DNA from: Ecdyonurus torrentis
Taxonomy: Eukaryota; Arthropoda; Insecta; Ephemeroptera; Heptageniidae
Length of the DNA stretch: 64,000 nucleotides
NCBI GenBank assembly: GCA_949318235.1
Contig: OX439134.1
Location: 24,252,662-24,316,661 of the forward strand
Direction: 5' to 3'
The position numbers and the translations under genes were made by a program. The notes beneath the pieces are model-generated. The model searched no databases. It saw only the letters and a program-made list of their open reading frames with translations, and was not told the origin of the DNA. Positions 12,652 to 24,310 of this stretch are shown in pieces. Positions within the stretch are counted from its first letter, which is position 1. Each line of letters begins with the position of its first letter.

Positions 12652-15106
12652 TACACTACTAAAGTCATGTTAATAGTCAGTGATGACGTCACATATCTAC
12701 TACGTAAACAACTAAAGTCAAGTTGATAGTCATTGATGACGTCACTTATCTACTGCTTCAATACTAAACTCAAGATGGAAGTCATTGAAGGCGTCACTTA
12801 TATACTACATACATTACTAAAGTTAAGTTTATAGTCAGTCTCTACTTCATACACAACTAAAGTCAAGTTGAAAAACAATTATGACGTAGCTTATCGACGT
12901 CATTAAATACTCATGTCAAGTTGATAGTCAGTGATGATGTCACTTATCTACTTCATTCACTACAAAAGTCAAGATGAAATTTAGCAATAACGTCACTTAT
13001 CTACTACATACATAACTAAAGTCAAGATGATAGTCAGTGATGACGTCACATATATGCTTCATACACTACTAAAGACAAGTTGATAGTCAGTAATGACGTC
13101 ACTTATCTACTTTATACACAACTAAAGTCTAGATGATAGTCAGTGATGAAGTCACATTTCTACTTAATAAACAACTAAAGTCAAGATAATAGTCAGTGAT
13201 GACGTCACTTATCTACTCAATACACTACTAAAGTCAAGTTGATAGTCTGTGTTGACGTCACTTATCTATATCAATCACCACAAAAGTCAAGATGATATTT
13301 AGTAATAACGTCACTTATCTACTTCATACACAATAAAAGTCAAGTTGATAATCAGTGATGACGTCACTTCTCTACTTTATTTACTACTAAAGTCAAGTTG
13401 ATAGTCAGAGATGACGTAACATATTTACTACGTAAACAACTTTAGTCAAGTTGATAGTCAGTGATTACTTCACTTATCTACTTCATCAATACTAAAATCG
13501 AGATGGAAGTCAGTGATGGCATCACTTATCTACTACATACATAACTTAAGTTTAGTTGATAGTCAGTAATGACGTCACTTATCTACTTCATACACTACTA
13601 ATGTCAAGTTGATTAACAGTTATGACGTCACTTCTCTACTTCATACACAACTAAAGTCAAGTTTAAAAACAATTGTGACGTAACTTATCGACTTCATTAA
13701 ATACTAAAGTCAAGTTGATAGTCAGTGATGACGTCACATATATGCTTCATACACTACTAAGGACAAGTTATTAGTCAGTGATGACGTCACTTATCTACTC
13801 TATACACTCCTAAAGTCAAGTTGATAATCAGTGATGACGTCACTTATCTACTTCATCAATAATAAAATAAAGTCGGAAGTCAGTGATGGCGTCACTTATC
13901 TACAACTTACATAACTTAAGTCAAGTTGATAGTCAGTGATGACGTCACATATCTACTTCATACACTACTAAAGTCAAGATGATAGTCAGTGATGACGTCA
14001 CATATCTACTTCATACACTACTAAAGACAAATTAAAAGTCAGTGATGCCGTCACTTATCTACTTCATACAGAACAAAACTCAAATTGATAGTCAGTGATG
14101 ACGTCACTTTTCTACTTCATACACTACTAAAGTCAAATTGATATTCAGTGATGACGATGCATTTCTACTTCATATACTACTAAAGTCAAGTTGATAGTGA
14201 TGACGTCACATATCTACTTCATACACTACTAAAGTCAAGATGATAGTCAGTGATGACGTCACATATCTACTTCATACACTACTAAAGACAAATTAAAAGT
14301 CAGTGATGACGTCGCTTATCTACTTCATACAGAACAAAACTCAAATTGATAGTCAGTGATGACGTCACTTTTCTACTTCATACACTACTAAAGTCAAATT
14401 GATATTCAGTGATGACGATGCATTTCTACTTCATATACTACTAAAGTCAAGTTGATAGTGATTGCGTCACTTATCTACTTCATATACCACTAAAGTTAAG
14501 TTGATAGTCAGTGATGACTTCACTTATCTTTTCTATACACTACTAAAGTCAAGTTGATAGTCAGTGATGGCGTAACTTATCTCCTTCATAAACTACTAAA
14601 GTCAAGATGATAGTCAGTGATAACGTCATATATGGATTTCATACACTACTAAAGTCAAGTTTAAAAACAATTATGACATAAATTATCGACTTCATATAAT
14701 ACTAAAGTTAAGTTGATAGTCAGTGATGACGTCACATATCTGCTTCATACGCTACTAAATACTAGTTGATAGTTAGTGATAACGTCACTTATCTACTTTA
14801 TACACAACTAAAGTCAAGATGATAGTTAGTGATGACGTCACATATCTACTTCATACACAACTAAAGTCAAGTTAATAGTCAGTAATGACGTCACTTATTT
14901 ACTTCATACATTACTGAAGTTAAATTGATAGTCAGTGATTACGTCACATATCTACTTCATACACAACTAAAGTCAAGTTGATAGTCAATGATAAAGTCAC
15001 TTATCTACTTCATACAACACAGAAATCAAGTTGGTAGTCAGTGATGGCGTCACTTATCTACTTCATAAACTACTAAAATCAAAATAGTAGTCATTGATGG
15101 CGTCAC
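12652..15106 (+). repeat. Satellite B block 1, about 46 monomers of 53 bp
   Basis: Tandem units with the core AGTCAAGTTGATAGTCAG followed by TGATGACGTCACTTATCTAC repeat every 53 bp; for example TGACGTCAC lies at 13041 and 13094, and at 13782 and 13835. Monomers differ by scattered substitutions, but their order is shared with other B blocks. The first 350 bp match the short blocks at 43,813 and 49,267, while the part from about 13,001 matches the block at 28,371, so this block is a recombinant. An internal ~261-bp duplication is present (AAGACAAATT at 14024 and 14285). Confidence 0.96.
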
Positions 15107-16164
15107 GAATTTTGATGATATCTCAGAAACTAATAATGCTACAGACTTGTGGTTTAAAATGAAATGCATCTCTTTGAATTGTCTTATGAAAAGGTTATTA
15201 CACTTTAGTTGCAAAAAATAAAACTTTCTTAATTTTTTAAATTTAGTATTTTCTTACCGAAGTCTATAGCATTGTAGCCTATATGAAGAAGAAAAAAGTT
15301 TGTAACTCGAGTTCTAATTGTGATGGAAAGTTGTGGTTTTGAAATAAAGTGATGCAAAACGCTCTATAGTACTAAATTCACCTTTAGAAACAAAATTGAG
15401 AAAAATAATTTTTTCATAAAAATTGTGTTTTTCAGATTCTGAAAAAGATTTTTGATGATATCTCAGAAAAAAATAATGCTACAGACTTACGGTTTGAACT
15501 GAAATGTATCACTTTGAAATGTCTTATGAAAAGTTTATTACACTTTAGTCGCAAAAAATAAAACTTTCTCAGTTTTTGAGAATTTTCGTATTTTCTTAGC
15601 GAAGTCTATAGCATTGAAGCCCATATGAAGAAGAAAAAAGTTTGTAACTCTAGTTCTAATTAAGATGGATTGTTGCGGTTTTGAAATAAAGTGATGCAAA
15701 ACGCTCTATAGTACTAAATTCACATCTAGAAACAAAATTGAGAAAAATAATTTTTCCTAAAAAATTGTGTTTTTCAGATTCTGAAAACGATTTTTGATGA
15801 TATCTCAGAAACTAATAATGCTACAGACTTACGGTTTGAACTGAAATGTATCACTTTGAAATGTCTTATGAAAAAATTATTACACTTAAGTCGCAAAAAA
15901 TAAAACTTTCTCAGTTTTTGAAAATTTTTGTATTTTCTTATCGAAGTCTACAGCATTGTAGCCCATATGAAGAAAAAAAGTTTGTAACTCGAGTTCTAAT
16001 TTAGATGGAAAGCTGCGGTTTTGAAATAAAGTGATGAAAAACGCACTATAGTACTAAATTCACCTCTAGAAACAAAATTGAACAAATAATTTTTAAAAAA
16101 AAATTGTGTTTTTCAGATTCTAAAAACGAATTTTGATGATATCTCAGAAACAAATAATTCTACA
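15107..16164 (+). repeat. Satellite A block, 3 monomers + 36 bp
   Basis: The block starts at CGAATTTTGATGATATC fused to the end of a B monomer (ATGGCGTCA) and ends at TAATTCTACA before TACACTACT of B. The first monomer is the divergent boundary type, with GACTTGTGG, TTTAAAATGAAATGC and TTGCAAAAAATAAAAC. The last has GCACTATAGTAC and TTGAACAAATAA. Its near-identical partner is 31,103-32,160. Confidence 0.95.
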
Positions 16165-18274
16165 TACACTACTAAAGTCATGTTAATAGTCAGTGATGAC
16201 GTCACATATCTACTACGTAAACAACTAAAGTCAAGTTGATAGTTATTGATGACGTCACTTATCTACTGCTTCAATACTAAACTCAAGATGGAAGTTAGTG
16301 ATGGAGTCACTTATCTATATCATTCACCACAAAAGTCAAGATGATATTCAGTAATAACGTCACTTATCTACTTCATACACAACTAAAGTCAAGTTGATAA
16401 TCAGTGATGACGTCACTTCTCTACTTCATTTACTACTAAAGTCAAGTTGATAGTCAGAGATGACGTAACATATTTACTACGTAAACAACTTACGTCAAGT
16501 TGATAGTCAGTGATGATGTCACTTATCTACTTCATTCACTACAAAAGTCAAGATGAAATTTAGTAATAACGTCACTTATCTACTCCATACAGAACTAAAG
16601 TCAATTTGATAATCAGTGATGACGTTACTTATCTACTTCATACATTCCTAAAGTCAAGTTGATAGTCAGTGATGACGTCACATATCTACTACATATACAA
16701 CTAAAGTCAGGTTGATAGTCAGTGATGACGTCACTTATCTACTTCATCAATACAAAAATAAAGTTGGAAGTCAGTGATGGCGTCACTTATCTACTACATA
16801 CATAACTAAAGTCAAGATGATAGTCAGTGATGACGTCACATATATGCTTCATACACTACTAAAGACAAGTTGATAGTCAGTAATGACGTCACTTATCTAC
16901 TTTATACACAACTAAAGTCAAGATAATAGTCAGTGATGACGTCACTTATCTACTCAATACACTACTAAAGTCAAGTTAAAATCAGTGTTGACGTCACTTA
17001 TCTATATCATTCACCACAAAAGTCAAGATGATATTCAGTAATAACGTCACTTATCTACTTCATACACAACTAAAGTCAAGTTGATAATCAGTGATGACGT
17101 CACTTCTCTACTTTATTTACTACTAAAGTCAAGTTGATAGTCAGAGATGACGTAACATATTTACTACGTAAACAACTTTAGTCAAGTTGATAGTCAGTGA
17201 TGACTTCACTTATCTACTTCATCAATGCTAAAATCGAGATGGAAGTCAGTGATGGCATCACTTATCTACTACATACATAACTTAAGTTTAGTTGATAGTC
17301 AGTAATGACGTCACTTATCTACTTCATACACTACTAATGTCAAGTTGATTAACAGTTATGACGTCACTTCTCTACTTCATACACAACTAAAGTCAAGTTT
17401 AAAAACAATTGTGACGTAACTTATCGACTTCATTAAATACTAAAGTCAAGTTGATAGTCAGTGATGACGTCACATATATGCTTCATACACTACTAAGGAC
17501 AAGTTATTAGTCAGTGATGACGTCACTTATCTACTCTATACACTCCTAAAGTCAAGTTGATAGTCAGTGATGACGTCACTTATCTACTTCATACACTACT
17601 AAAGTCAAGATGATAGTCAGTGATGACGTCACATATCTACTTCATACACTACTAAAGACAAATTAAAAGTCAGTGATGACGTCGCTTATCTACTTCATAC
17701 AGAACAAAACTCAAATTGATAGTCAGTGATGACGTCACTTTTCTACTTCATACACTACTAAAGTTAAATTGATATTCAGTGATGACGATGCATTTCTACT
17801 TCATATACTACTAAAGTCAAGTTGATAGTGATTGCGTCACTTATCTACTTCATATACCACTAAAGTCAAGTTGATAGTCAGTGATGACTTCACTTATCTT
17901 TTCCATACACTACTAAAGTCAAGTTGATAGTCAGTGATGGCGTAACTTATCTCCTTCATAAACTACTAAAGTCAAGATGATAGTCAGTGATAACGTCATA
18001 TATGGACTTCATACACTACTAAAGTCAAGTTTAAAAACAATTATGACATAACTTATCGACTTCATATAATACTAAAGTCAAGTTGATAGTCAGTGATGAC
18101 GTCACATATCTGCTTCATACGCTACTAAATACTAGTTGATTGTTAGTGATAACGTCACTTATCTACTTTATACACAACTAAAGTCAAGATGATAGTTAGT
18201 GATGACGTCACATATCTACTTCATACACAACTTAAGTCAAGTTAATAGTCAGTGATGACGTCACTTATTTACTT
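16165..18274 (+). repeat. Satellite B block 2, left part, ~40 monomers
   Basis: 53-bp monomers run without a break up to the insertion at 18,275. The monomer order and private variants (for example TTTTCCATACAC near 17,900 and ATGGACTTC near 18,002) match 32,161-34,271. The block resumes for 204 bp after the insertion. Confidence 0.95.
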
Positions 18275-18304
18275 CACTCAAAAAAATAGTGCATTACTTT
18301 AGTT
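18275..18304 (+). repeat. Left terminal inverted repeat, copy 1
   Basis: It begins CACTCAAAAAAATAGTGC and contains GTGCATTACTTTAGTT, which recurs in reverse complement at 19,348-19,363. Three mismatches separate the two 30-bp ends. Confidence 0.88.
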
Positions 18305-18512
18305 GTTTTTAATAACTAACTTTAGCTGCTAAACGTTTTTTCTGCATTAAATAAGTTGGCAATAATTTTGTGTTTAAAATAAGTTATTATTAATGTCTAA
18401 TCTCGCGCCCATCTAAAATAATTTTGCCGCGGTAACTAATTTAAAACACAACTTTACGAGCACTGCCGAATACTTGCGACAACATACGATACGGATAGTG
18501 AAAGAAAGCAAC

Positions 18513-18554
18513 ATGGCGAAGAAGAAGGAAGAATGCAAGCGAAGCGGCTCTTGA
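18513..18554 (+). other. 13-codon ATG mini-ORF inside the element (copy 1)
   Basis: ATGG preceded by AAC gives a good eukaryotic start context. The frame reads MAKKKEECKRSGS and then TGA. It is too short to be called a gene, but its composition differs from the AT-rich element ends and it lies just upstream of an exon-like stretch. It may be part of a captured host fragment or may occur by chance. It is present identically at 34,510-34,551. Confidence 0.2.
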
Positions 18555-18621
18555 AAAATTCACAAACTAATGGAATACACGGGAAGTAAACATGGCTTTA
18601 ATATAATAATTTTATGTGTAA

Positions 18622-18771
18622 GAATGCGTTTACTTTGTGGAACATTTTATTTTAGGTCCGGCGAAAGGAGGAAACGTAAAAATGAGAACTGACTATGTGA
18701 TGATGCCAGATGCCGGTATGTGCGTGGTGCAGACATGGCGGGTAAATGAGAAAAAATGTGGTCTTAAATGA
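18622..18771 (+). other. Exon-like open stretch inside the element (copy 1)
   Basis: A 50-codon stretch without a stop runs to TGA at 18,769. Its middle, 18,656-18,715, is bordered by an acceptor-like TTTTATTTTAG and a donor-like GTATGT and is open in this frame across all 60 bases (includes KGGNVKMRTDYVMMPDAG). The only in-frame ATG-initiated product of any size would be 29 residues. I do not recognise the peptide. A captured host exon is possible; chance is the alternative. A matching stretch lies at 34,619-34,768. Confidence 0.25.
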
Positions 18772-19079
18772 AGGTATTTATCGTTTTAGGGTAGTTTGAA
18801 TGCCATACACACATTTCAAATGTAAATAAACGTTCATTTTAATTCATTATGTAAATGAAATTTAATTTCGTCTTTGTTATTTTCGTGTTTTCCGACCGGT
18901 ATAGACTGTCTGTCACGGTTATGCATGTGATTGAAAACTTGATATTATCGTATCATTGCTATATTTATTGTGAAAACGCGTAATATTTTGTGGATTGTAA
19001 TTATTATCGTGTATATTGCATGCGAAGATGTGGGGAAAGAGAGAGAAGAATATAAAAAAACAAGTGTGCCGGTGTGCCG

Positions 19080-19215
19080 GGTTGAATTGTGTGCGTAAGA
19101 GAGAGAGGTGGCGGGACACGCTGGTCAGAGTGCAGTGCAGTGAGGCAGGCGGGCGCGAGAGCGAGCGAGACGAGCAAGAGCAGAGAAGCGAGCGCACGCA
19201 GCAGCGAAGGAGGGG
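19080..19215 (+). other. GC-rich, purine-skewed island in the element (copy 1)
   Basis: This roughly 135-bp stretch is GC-rich and strongly G+A biased on the plus strand, with GAGAGAGAG and GAGCGAGCGAGACGAGC-type runs, unlike any other sequence in the window. Two overlapping open frames cross it on opposite strands, but both need non-ATG starts and have low-complexity Arg/Ser-rich translations, so I read them as by-products of composition. It could be a captured 5' untranslated or promoter-proximal fragment. Confidence 0.6.
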
Positions 19216-19347
19216 AAAAATTAGTTACGCGTAATAACTAAACAAAAGTAACTTAAATTAGCTACTGTTAATAACGTGCTAAAAGTGCATTATTTAAGTT
19301 ACCATTAATAGTTTATAAGTGTATATCTTAAATAAGTTAGTATTCGT

Positions 19348-19377
19348 AACTAAAGTAATGCACTTGTTTTTGGAGTG
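19348..19377 (-). repeat. Right terminal inverted repeat, copy 1
   Basis: It ends in TTTTTGGAGTG and is the reverse complement of the left end with three mismatches. One copy of the subterminal motif TAACTAA overlaps it at 19,347-19,353. Confidence 0.88.
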
Positions 19378-19581
19378 TTCATACATTACTGAAGTTAAAT
19401 TGATAGTCAGTGATTACGTCACATATCTACTTCATACACAACTAAAGTCAAGTTAATAGTTAATAATAAAGTTACTTATCTACTTCATACAACACCAAAA
19501 TCAAGTTGGTAGTCAGTGATGGCGTCACTTATCTACTTCATAAACTACTAAAATTAAAATAGTAGTCATTGATGGCGTCAC
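19378..19581 (+). repeat. Satellite B block 2, right part (~4 monomers)
   Basis: The B monomer interrupted by the insertion resumes at TTCATACATTACTG and runs to the fixed B-to-A junction (ATTGATGGCGTCAC). A private variant, TTAATAATAAAGTTAC, near 19,459 is shared only with 35,375-35,578. Confidence 0.94.
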
Positions 19582-20301
19582 GATTTTTGATAATATCTCA
19601 GAAACTAATAATGCTACAGACTTGCGGTTTAAAATGAAATGCATCTCTTTGAATTGTCTTATGAAAAGGTTATTACACTTTAGTGGCAAAAAATAAAACT
19701 TTCTTAATTTTTTAAAATTTAGTATTTTCTTACCGAAGTCTATAGCATTGTAGCCTATATGAAGAAGAAAAAAGTTTGTAACTCGAGTTCTAATTAAGAT
19801 TGAAAGTTGCGGTTTTGAAATAAAGTGATGCAAAACGCTCTATAGTACGAAATTCACCTCTAGAAACAAAATTGAGAAAAATAATTTTTCCAAAAAAATT
19901 GTGTTTTTCAGATTCTGAAAAAGATTTTTGATGATATCTCAGAAACTAATAATGCTACAGACTTACGGTTTGAACTGAAATGTAGCACTTTAAAATGCCT
20001 TATGAAAAAATTATTACACTTTAGTCGCAAAAAATAAAACTTTCTCAGTTTTTGAGAATTTTAGTATTTTCTTACCGAAGTCTATAGCATTGTAGCCCAT
20101 ATGAAGAAGAAAAAAGTTTGTAACTCGAGTTCTAATTTAGATGGAAAGTTGCGGTTTTGAAATAAAGTGATGCAAAACGCTCTTTAGTACTAAATTCACC
20201 TCTAGAAACAAAATTGAGAAAAATAATTTTTCAAAAAAAATTGTGTTTTTCAGATTCTGAAAACGAATTTTGATGATATCTCAGAAACAAATAATGCTAC
20301 A
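19582..20301 (+). repeat. Satellite A block, 2 monomers + 36 bp
   Basis: The first monomer is the boundary type (GACTTGCGG, TTTAAAATG, TAGTGGCAAAA). The second has AAAAAGATTTTTG and TAGCACTTTAAAATGCC. The block ends at AATGCTACA. The equivalent place in the second segmental copy (35,579 onward) holds 24 monomers, so block size changes by whole monomers. Confidence 0.95.
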
Positions 20302-23248
20302 TACACTACTAAAGTCATGTTAATAGTCAGTGATGACGTCACATATCTACTACGTAAACAACTAAAGTCAAGTTGATAGTTATTGATGACGTCACTTATC
20401 TACTGCTTCAATACTAAACTCAAGATGGAAGTCAGTGATGGCGTCACTTATCTATATCATTCACCACAAAAGTCAAGATGATATTCAGTAATAACGTCAC
20501 TTATCTACTTCATACACAACTAAAGTCAAGTTGATAATCAGTGATGACGTCACTTCTCTACTTCATTTACTACTAAAGTCAAGTTGATAGTCAGAGATGA
20601 CGTAACATATTTACTACGTAAACAACTTACGTCAAGTTGATAGTCAGTGATGATGTCACTTATCTACTTCATTCACTACAAAAGTCAAGATGAAATTTAG
20701 TAATAACGTCACTTATCTACTCCATACAGAACTAAAGTCAATTCGATAATCAGTGATGACGTTACTTATCTACTTCATACATTCCTAAAGTCAAGTTGAT
20801 AGTCAGTGATGACGTCACATATCTACTACATATACAACTAAAGTCAGGTTGATAGTCAGTGCTGACGTCACTTATCTACTTCATCAATACAAAAATAAAG
20901 TGGGAAGTCAGTGATGGCGTCACTTATCTACTACATACATAACTAAAGTCAAGATGATAGTCAGTGATGACGTCACATATATGCTTCATACACTACTAAA
21001 GACAAGTTGATAGTCAGTAATGACGTCACTTATCTACTTTATACACAACTCAAGTCAAGTTGATAATCAGTGATGACGTCACTTCTCTACTTCATACACT
21101 ACTAATGTCAAGTTGATAAACAGTTATGACGTCACTTCTCTACTTCATACACAACTAATGTCATGTTGAAAAACAATTGTGACGTAACTTATCGACTTCA
21201 ATTAATACTAAAGTCAAGTTGATAGTCAGTGATGACGTCACATATCTACTACATATACAACTAAAGTCAGGTTGATAGTCAGTGATGACGTCACTTATCT
21301 ACTTCATCAATACAAAAATAAAGTTGGAAGTCAGTGATGGCGTCACTTATCTACTACATACATAACTAAAGTCAAGATGATAGTCAGTGTTGACGTCCCT
21401 TATCTATATCATTCACCACAAAAGTGAAGATGATATTTAGTAATAACGTCACTTATCTACTTCATACACAACTAAAGTCAAGTTGATAATCAGTGATGAC
21501 GTCACTTCTCTACTTCATACACTACTAATGTCAAGTTGATAAACAGTTATGACGTCACTTCTCTACTTCATACACAACTAAAGTCATGTTGAAAAACAAT
21601 TGTGACGTAACTTATCGACTTCATTAAATACTAAAGTCAAGTTGATAGTCAGTGATGACGTCACATATATGCTTCATACATTCCTAAAGTCAAGTTGATA
21701 GTCAGTGATGACGTCACATATCTACTACATATACAACTAAAGTCAGGTTGATAGTCAGTGATGACGTCACTTATCTACTTCATCAATACAAAAATAAAGT
21801 TGGAAGTCAGTGATGGCGTCACTTATCTACTACATACATAACTAAAGTCAAGATGATAGTCAGTGTTGACGTCCCTTATCTATATCATTCACCACAAAAG
21901 TGAAGATGATATTTAGTAATAACGTCACTTATCTACTTCATACACAACTAAAGTCAAGTTGATAATCAGTGATGACGTCACTTCTCTACTTCATACACTA
22001 CTAATGTCAAGTTGATAAACAGTTATGACGTCACTTCTCTACTTCATACACAACTAAAGTCATGTTGAAAAACAATTGTGACGTAACTTATCGACTTCAT
22101 TAAATACTAAAGTCAAGTTGATAGTCAGTGATGACGTCACATATATGCTTCATACACTACTAAGTACAAGTTATTAGTCAGTGATGACGTCACTTATCCA
22201 CTCTATACACTCCTAAAGTCAAGTTGATATTCAGTGATGACGTCACTTATCTACTTCATCAATAAAAAAATAAAGTCAGAAGTCAGTGATGGCGTCACTT
22301 ATCTACTACTTACATAACTTAAATCAAGTTGATAGTCAGTGATGACGTCACATATCTACTTCATACACTACTAAAGTCAAGATGATAGTCAGTGATGACG
22401 TCACATATCTACTTCATACACTACTAAAGACAAATTAAAAGTCAGTGATGACGTCGCTTATCTACTTCATACAAAACAAAACTCAAATTGATAGTCAGTG
22501 ATGACGTCACTTTTCTACTTCATACACTACTAAAGTCAAATTGATATTCAGTGATGACGATGCATTTCTAGTTCATATACTACTAAAGTCAAGTTGATAG
22601 TGATTGCGTCACTTATCTACTTCATATACCACTAAAGTCAAGTTGATAGTCAGTGATGACTTCACTTATCTTTTCTATACACTACTAAAGTCAAGTTGAT
22701 AGTCAGTGATGGCGTAACTTATCTCCTTCATAAACTACTAAAGTCAAGATGATAGTCAGTGATAACGTCATATATGGATTTCATACACTACTAAAGTCAA
22801 GTTTAAAAACAATTATGACATAACTTATCGACTTCATATAATACTAAAGTCAAGTTGATAGTCAGTGATGATGTCACATATCTGCTTCATACGCTACTAA
22901 ATACTAGTTGATAGTTAGTGATAACGTCACTTATCTACTTTATACACAACTAAAGTCAAGATGATAGTTAGTGATGACGTCACATATCTACTTCATACAC
23001 AACTAAAGTCAAGTTAATAGTCAGTAATGACGTCACTTATTTACTTCATACATTACTGAAGTTAAATTGATAGTCAGTGATTACGTCACATATCTACTTC
23101 ATACACAACTAAAGTCAAGTTGATAGTCAATGATAAAGTCACTTATCTACTTCATACAACACCAAAATCAAGTTGGTAGTCAGTGATGGCGTCACTTATC
23201 TACTTCATAAACTACTAAAATCAAAATAGTAGTCATTGATGGCGTCAC
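20302..23248 (+). repeat. Satellite B block 3, about 56 monomers
   Basis: 53-bp units in conserved order. An internal nine-monomer segment is duplicated in tandem at 476 bp: the rare variant TGTTGACGTCCC lies with TGAC at 21391 and 21867. The block ends at the usual ATGGCGTCAC junction. Confidence 0.95.
21218..22169 (+). repeat. Nine-monomer (476-bp) tandem duplication in satellite B
   Basis: GTCAGGTTGATAG, TAAAGTTGGAAG, TGTTGACGTCCC and AAAGTGAAGATG recur in the same order at a 476-bp offset. This is a higher-order repeat of nine B monomers present twice. The same pair is at about 25,280-26,230; the related blocks at 53,691 and 56,854 have only one copy. Limits are approximate. Confidence 0.8.
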
Positions 23249-24310
23249 GAATTTTGATGATATCTCAGAAACTAATAATGCTACAGACTTGCGGTTTAAA
23301 ATGAAATGCATCTCTTTGAATTGTCTTATGAAAAGGTTATTACACTTTAGTTGCAAAAAATAAAACTTACTTAATTTTTTAAAATTTAGTATTTTCTTAC
23401 CGAAGTCTATAGCATTGTAGCCTATATGAAGAAGAAAAAAGTTTGTAACTCGAGTTCTAATTGAAATGGAAAGTTGTGGTTTTGAAATAAAGTGATGCAA
23501 AACGCTCTATAGTACTAAATTCACCTTTAGAAACAAAATTGAGAAAAATAATTTTTCCATAAAAATTGTGTTTTTCAGATTCTGAAAACGAATTTTGATG
23601 ATATCTCAGAAACAAATAATGCTAGAGACTTACGGTTTGAACTGAAATGTATCACTTTGAAATGTCTTATGAAAAGTTTATTACACTTTAGTCGCAAAAA
23701 ATAAAACTTTCTCAGTTTTTGAGAATTTTCGTATTTTCTTAGCGAAGTCTATAGCATTGTAGCCCATATGAAGAAGAAAAAAGTTTGTAACTCTAGTTCT
23801 AATTAAGATGGAAAGTTGCGGTTTTGAAATAAAGTGATGCAAAACGCTCTATAGTACGAAATTCACCTCTAGAAACAAAATTGAGAAAAATAATTTTTCC
23901 AAAAAAATTGTGTTTTTCAGATTCTGAAAAAGATTTTTGATGATATCTCAGAAACTAATAATGCTACAGACTTACGGTTTGAACTGAAATGTAGCACTTT
24001 AAAATGCCTTATGAAAAAATTATTACACTTTAGTCGCAAAAAATAAAACTTTCTCAGTTTTTGAGAATTTTAGTATTTTCTTACCGAAGTCTATAGCATT
24101 GTAGCCCATATGAAGAAGAAAAAAGTTTGTAACTCGAGTTCTAATTTAGATGGAAAGTTGCGGTTTTGAAATAAAGTGATGCAAAACGCTCTTTAGTACT
24201 AAATTCACCTCTAGAAACAAAATTGAGAAAAATAATTTTTCAAAAAAAATTGTGTTTTTCAGATTCTGAAAACGAATTTTGATGATATCTCAGAAACAAA
24301 TAATGCTACA
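23249..24310 (+). repeat. Satellite A block, 3 monomers + 36 bp
   Basis: Starts with the divergent boundary monomer (GACTTGCGG, TTGAAATGG). Then a monomer with ATGCTAGAGACTT and GCGAAGTC, then one with AAAAAGATTTTTG and TAGCACTTTAAAATGCC. Ends at TAATGCTACA before B. Confidence 0.95.

Larger units (their letters stand above)
18275..19377. mobile_element. Non-autonomous TIR DNA-transposon-like element, copy 1
   Basis: This 1,103-bp non-satellite segment interrupts a B monomer. Its ends are inverted repeats, CACTC on the left and GAGTG on the right, identical at 27 of 30 positions. Against the empty sites in other B blocks (TTTACTTCATACATTACTG, e.g. 14,903), TT is present on both sides, giving a 2-bp target duplication; TTCA is possible if the element begins two bases further in. 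The motif TAACTAA or its complement lies near both ends (18313, 18433, 19221, 19235, 19347). No transposase-like frame is present, so it is a non-autonomous or gene-fragment-carrying element. Superfamily is uncertain: CACT-starting ends recall the CACTA/CMC group, but this is only a resemblance. Confidence 0.85.
13001..19847 (+). repeat. 6.8-kb segmental duplication, copy 1 (contains the insertion)
   Basis: The sequence from 13,001 matches 28,997-35,844 at an offset of 15,996-15,997 bp through satellite B, satellite A, the 1,103-bp insertion and the first A monomer beyond it. Differences are few; two substitutions were seen in the insertion. The match ends at about 19,847 inside an A monomer. 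There the second copy carries one extra A monomer before the similarity resumes briefly, then diverges. Confidence 0.85.
19841..23849 (+). repeat. ~4.0-kb A+B composite tandem duplication, copy 1
   Basis: Matches 23,850-27,911 at an offset of 4,009 bp that becomes 4,062 bp after about 21,235, where copy 2 has one extra 53-bp B monomer. Each copy runs from inside one A monomer to the same register of an A monomer in the next block. Confidence 0.87.

Noticed and set aside
12652..15106. CRISPR-like array because of many short direct repeats.
   Set aside because: The 53-bp units are contiguous, with no unique spacers between constant repeats, and the context is eukaryotic satellite DNA.
18919..19234. 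Overlapping open frames of 92 (minus) and 72 (plus) codons in the insertion, repeated at 34,916-35,231.
   Set aside because: Both need GTG or TTG starts, overlap on opposite strands over a GA-skewed low-complexity island, and look like no transposase. The match between the two copies is explained by recent duplication.
18656..19377. LTR retrotransposon or LINE explanation for the insertion.
   Set aside because: There are inverted, not direct, terminal repeats; no poly-A tail, primer-binding site or reverse-transcriptase frame; and the target duplication is only 2 (at most 4) bp.
19525..19833. Minus-strand 102-codon frames in boundary A monomers (also at 23,192, 27,254, 35,522, 56,420, 59,583 and 63,427).
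   Set aside because: They span the B-to-A junction and come from the shared boundary monomer. Similarity between them follows from satellite homology; interior A monomers with the same sequence family lack the frame.
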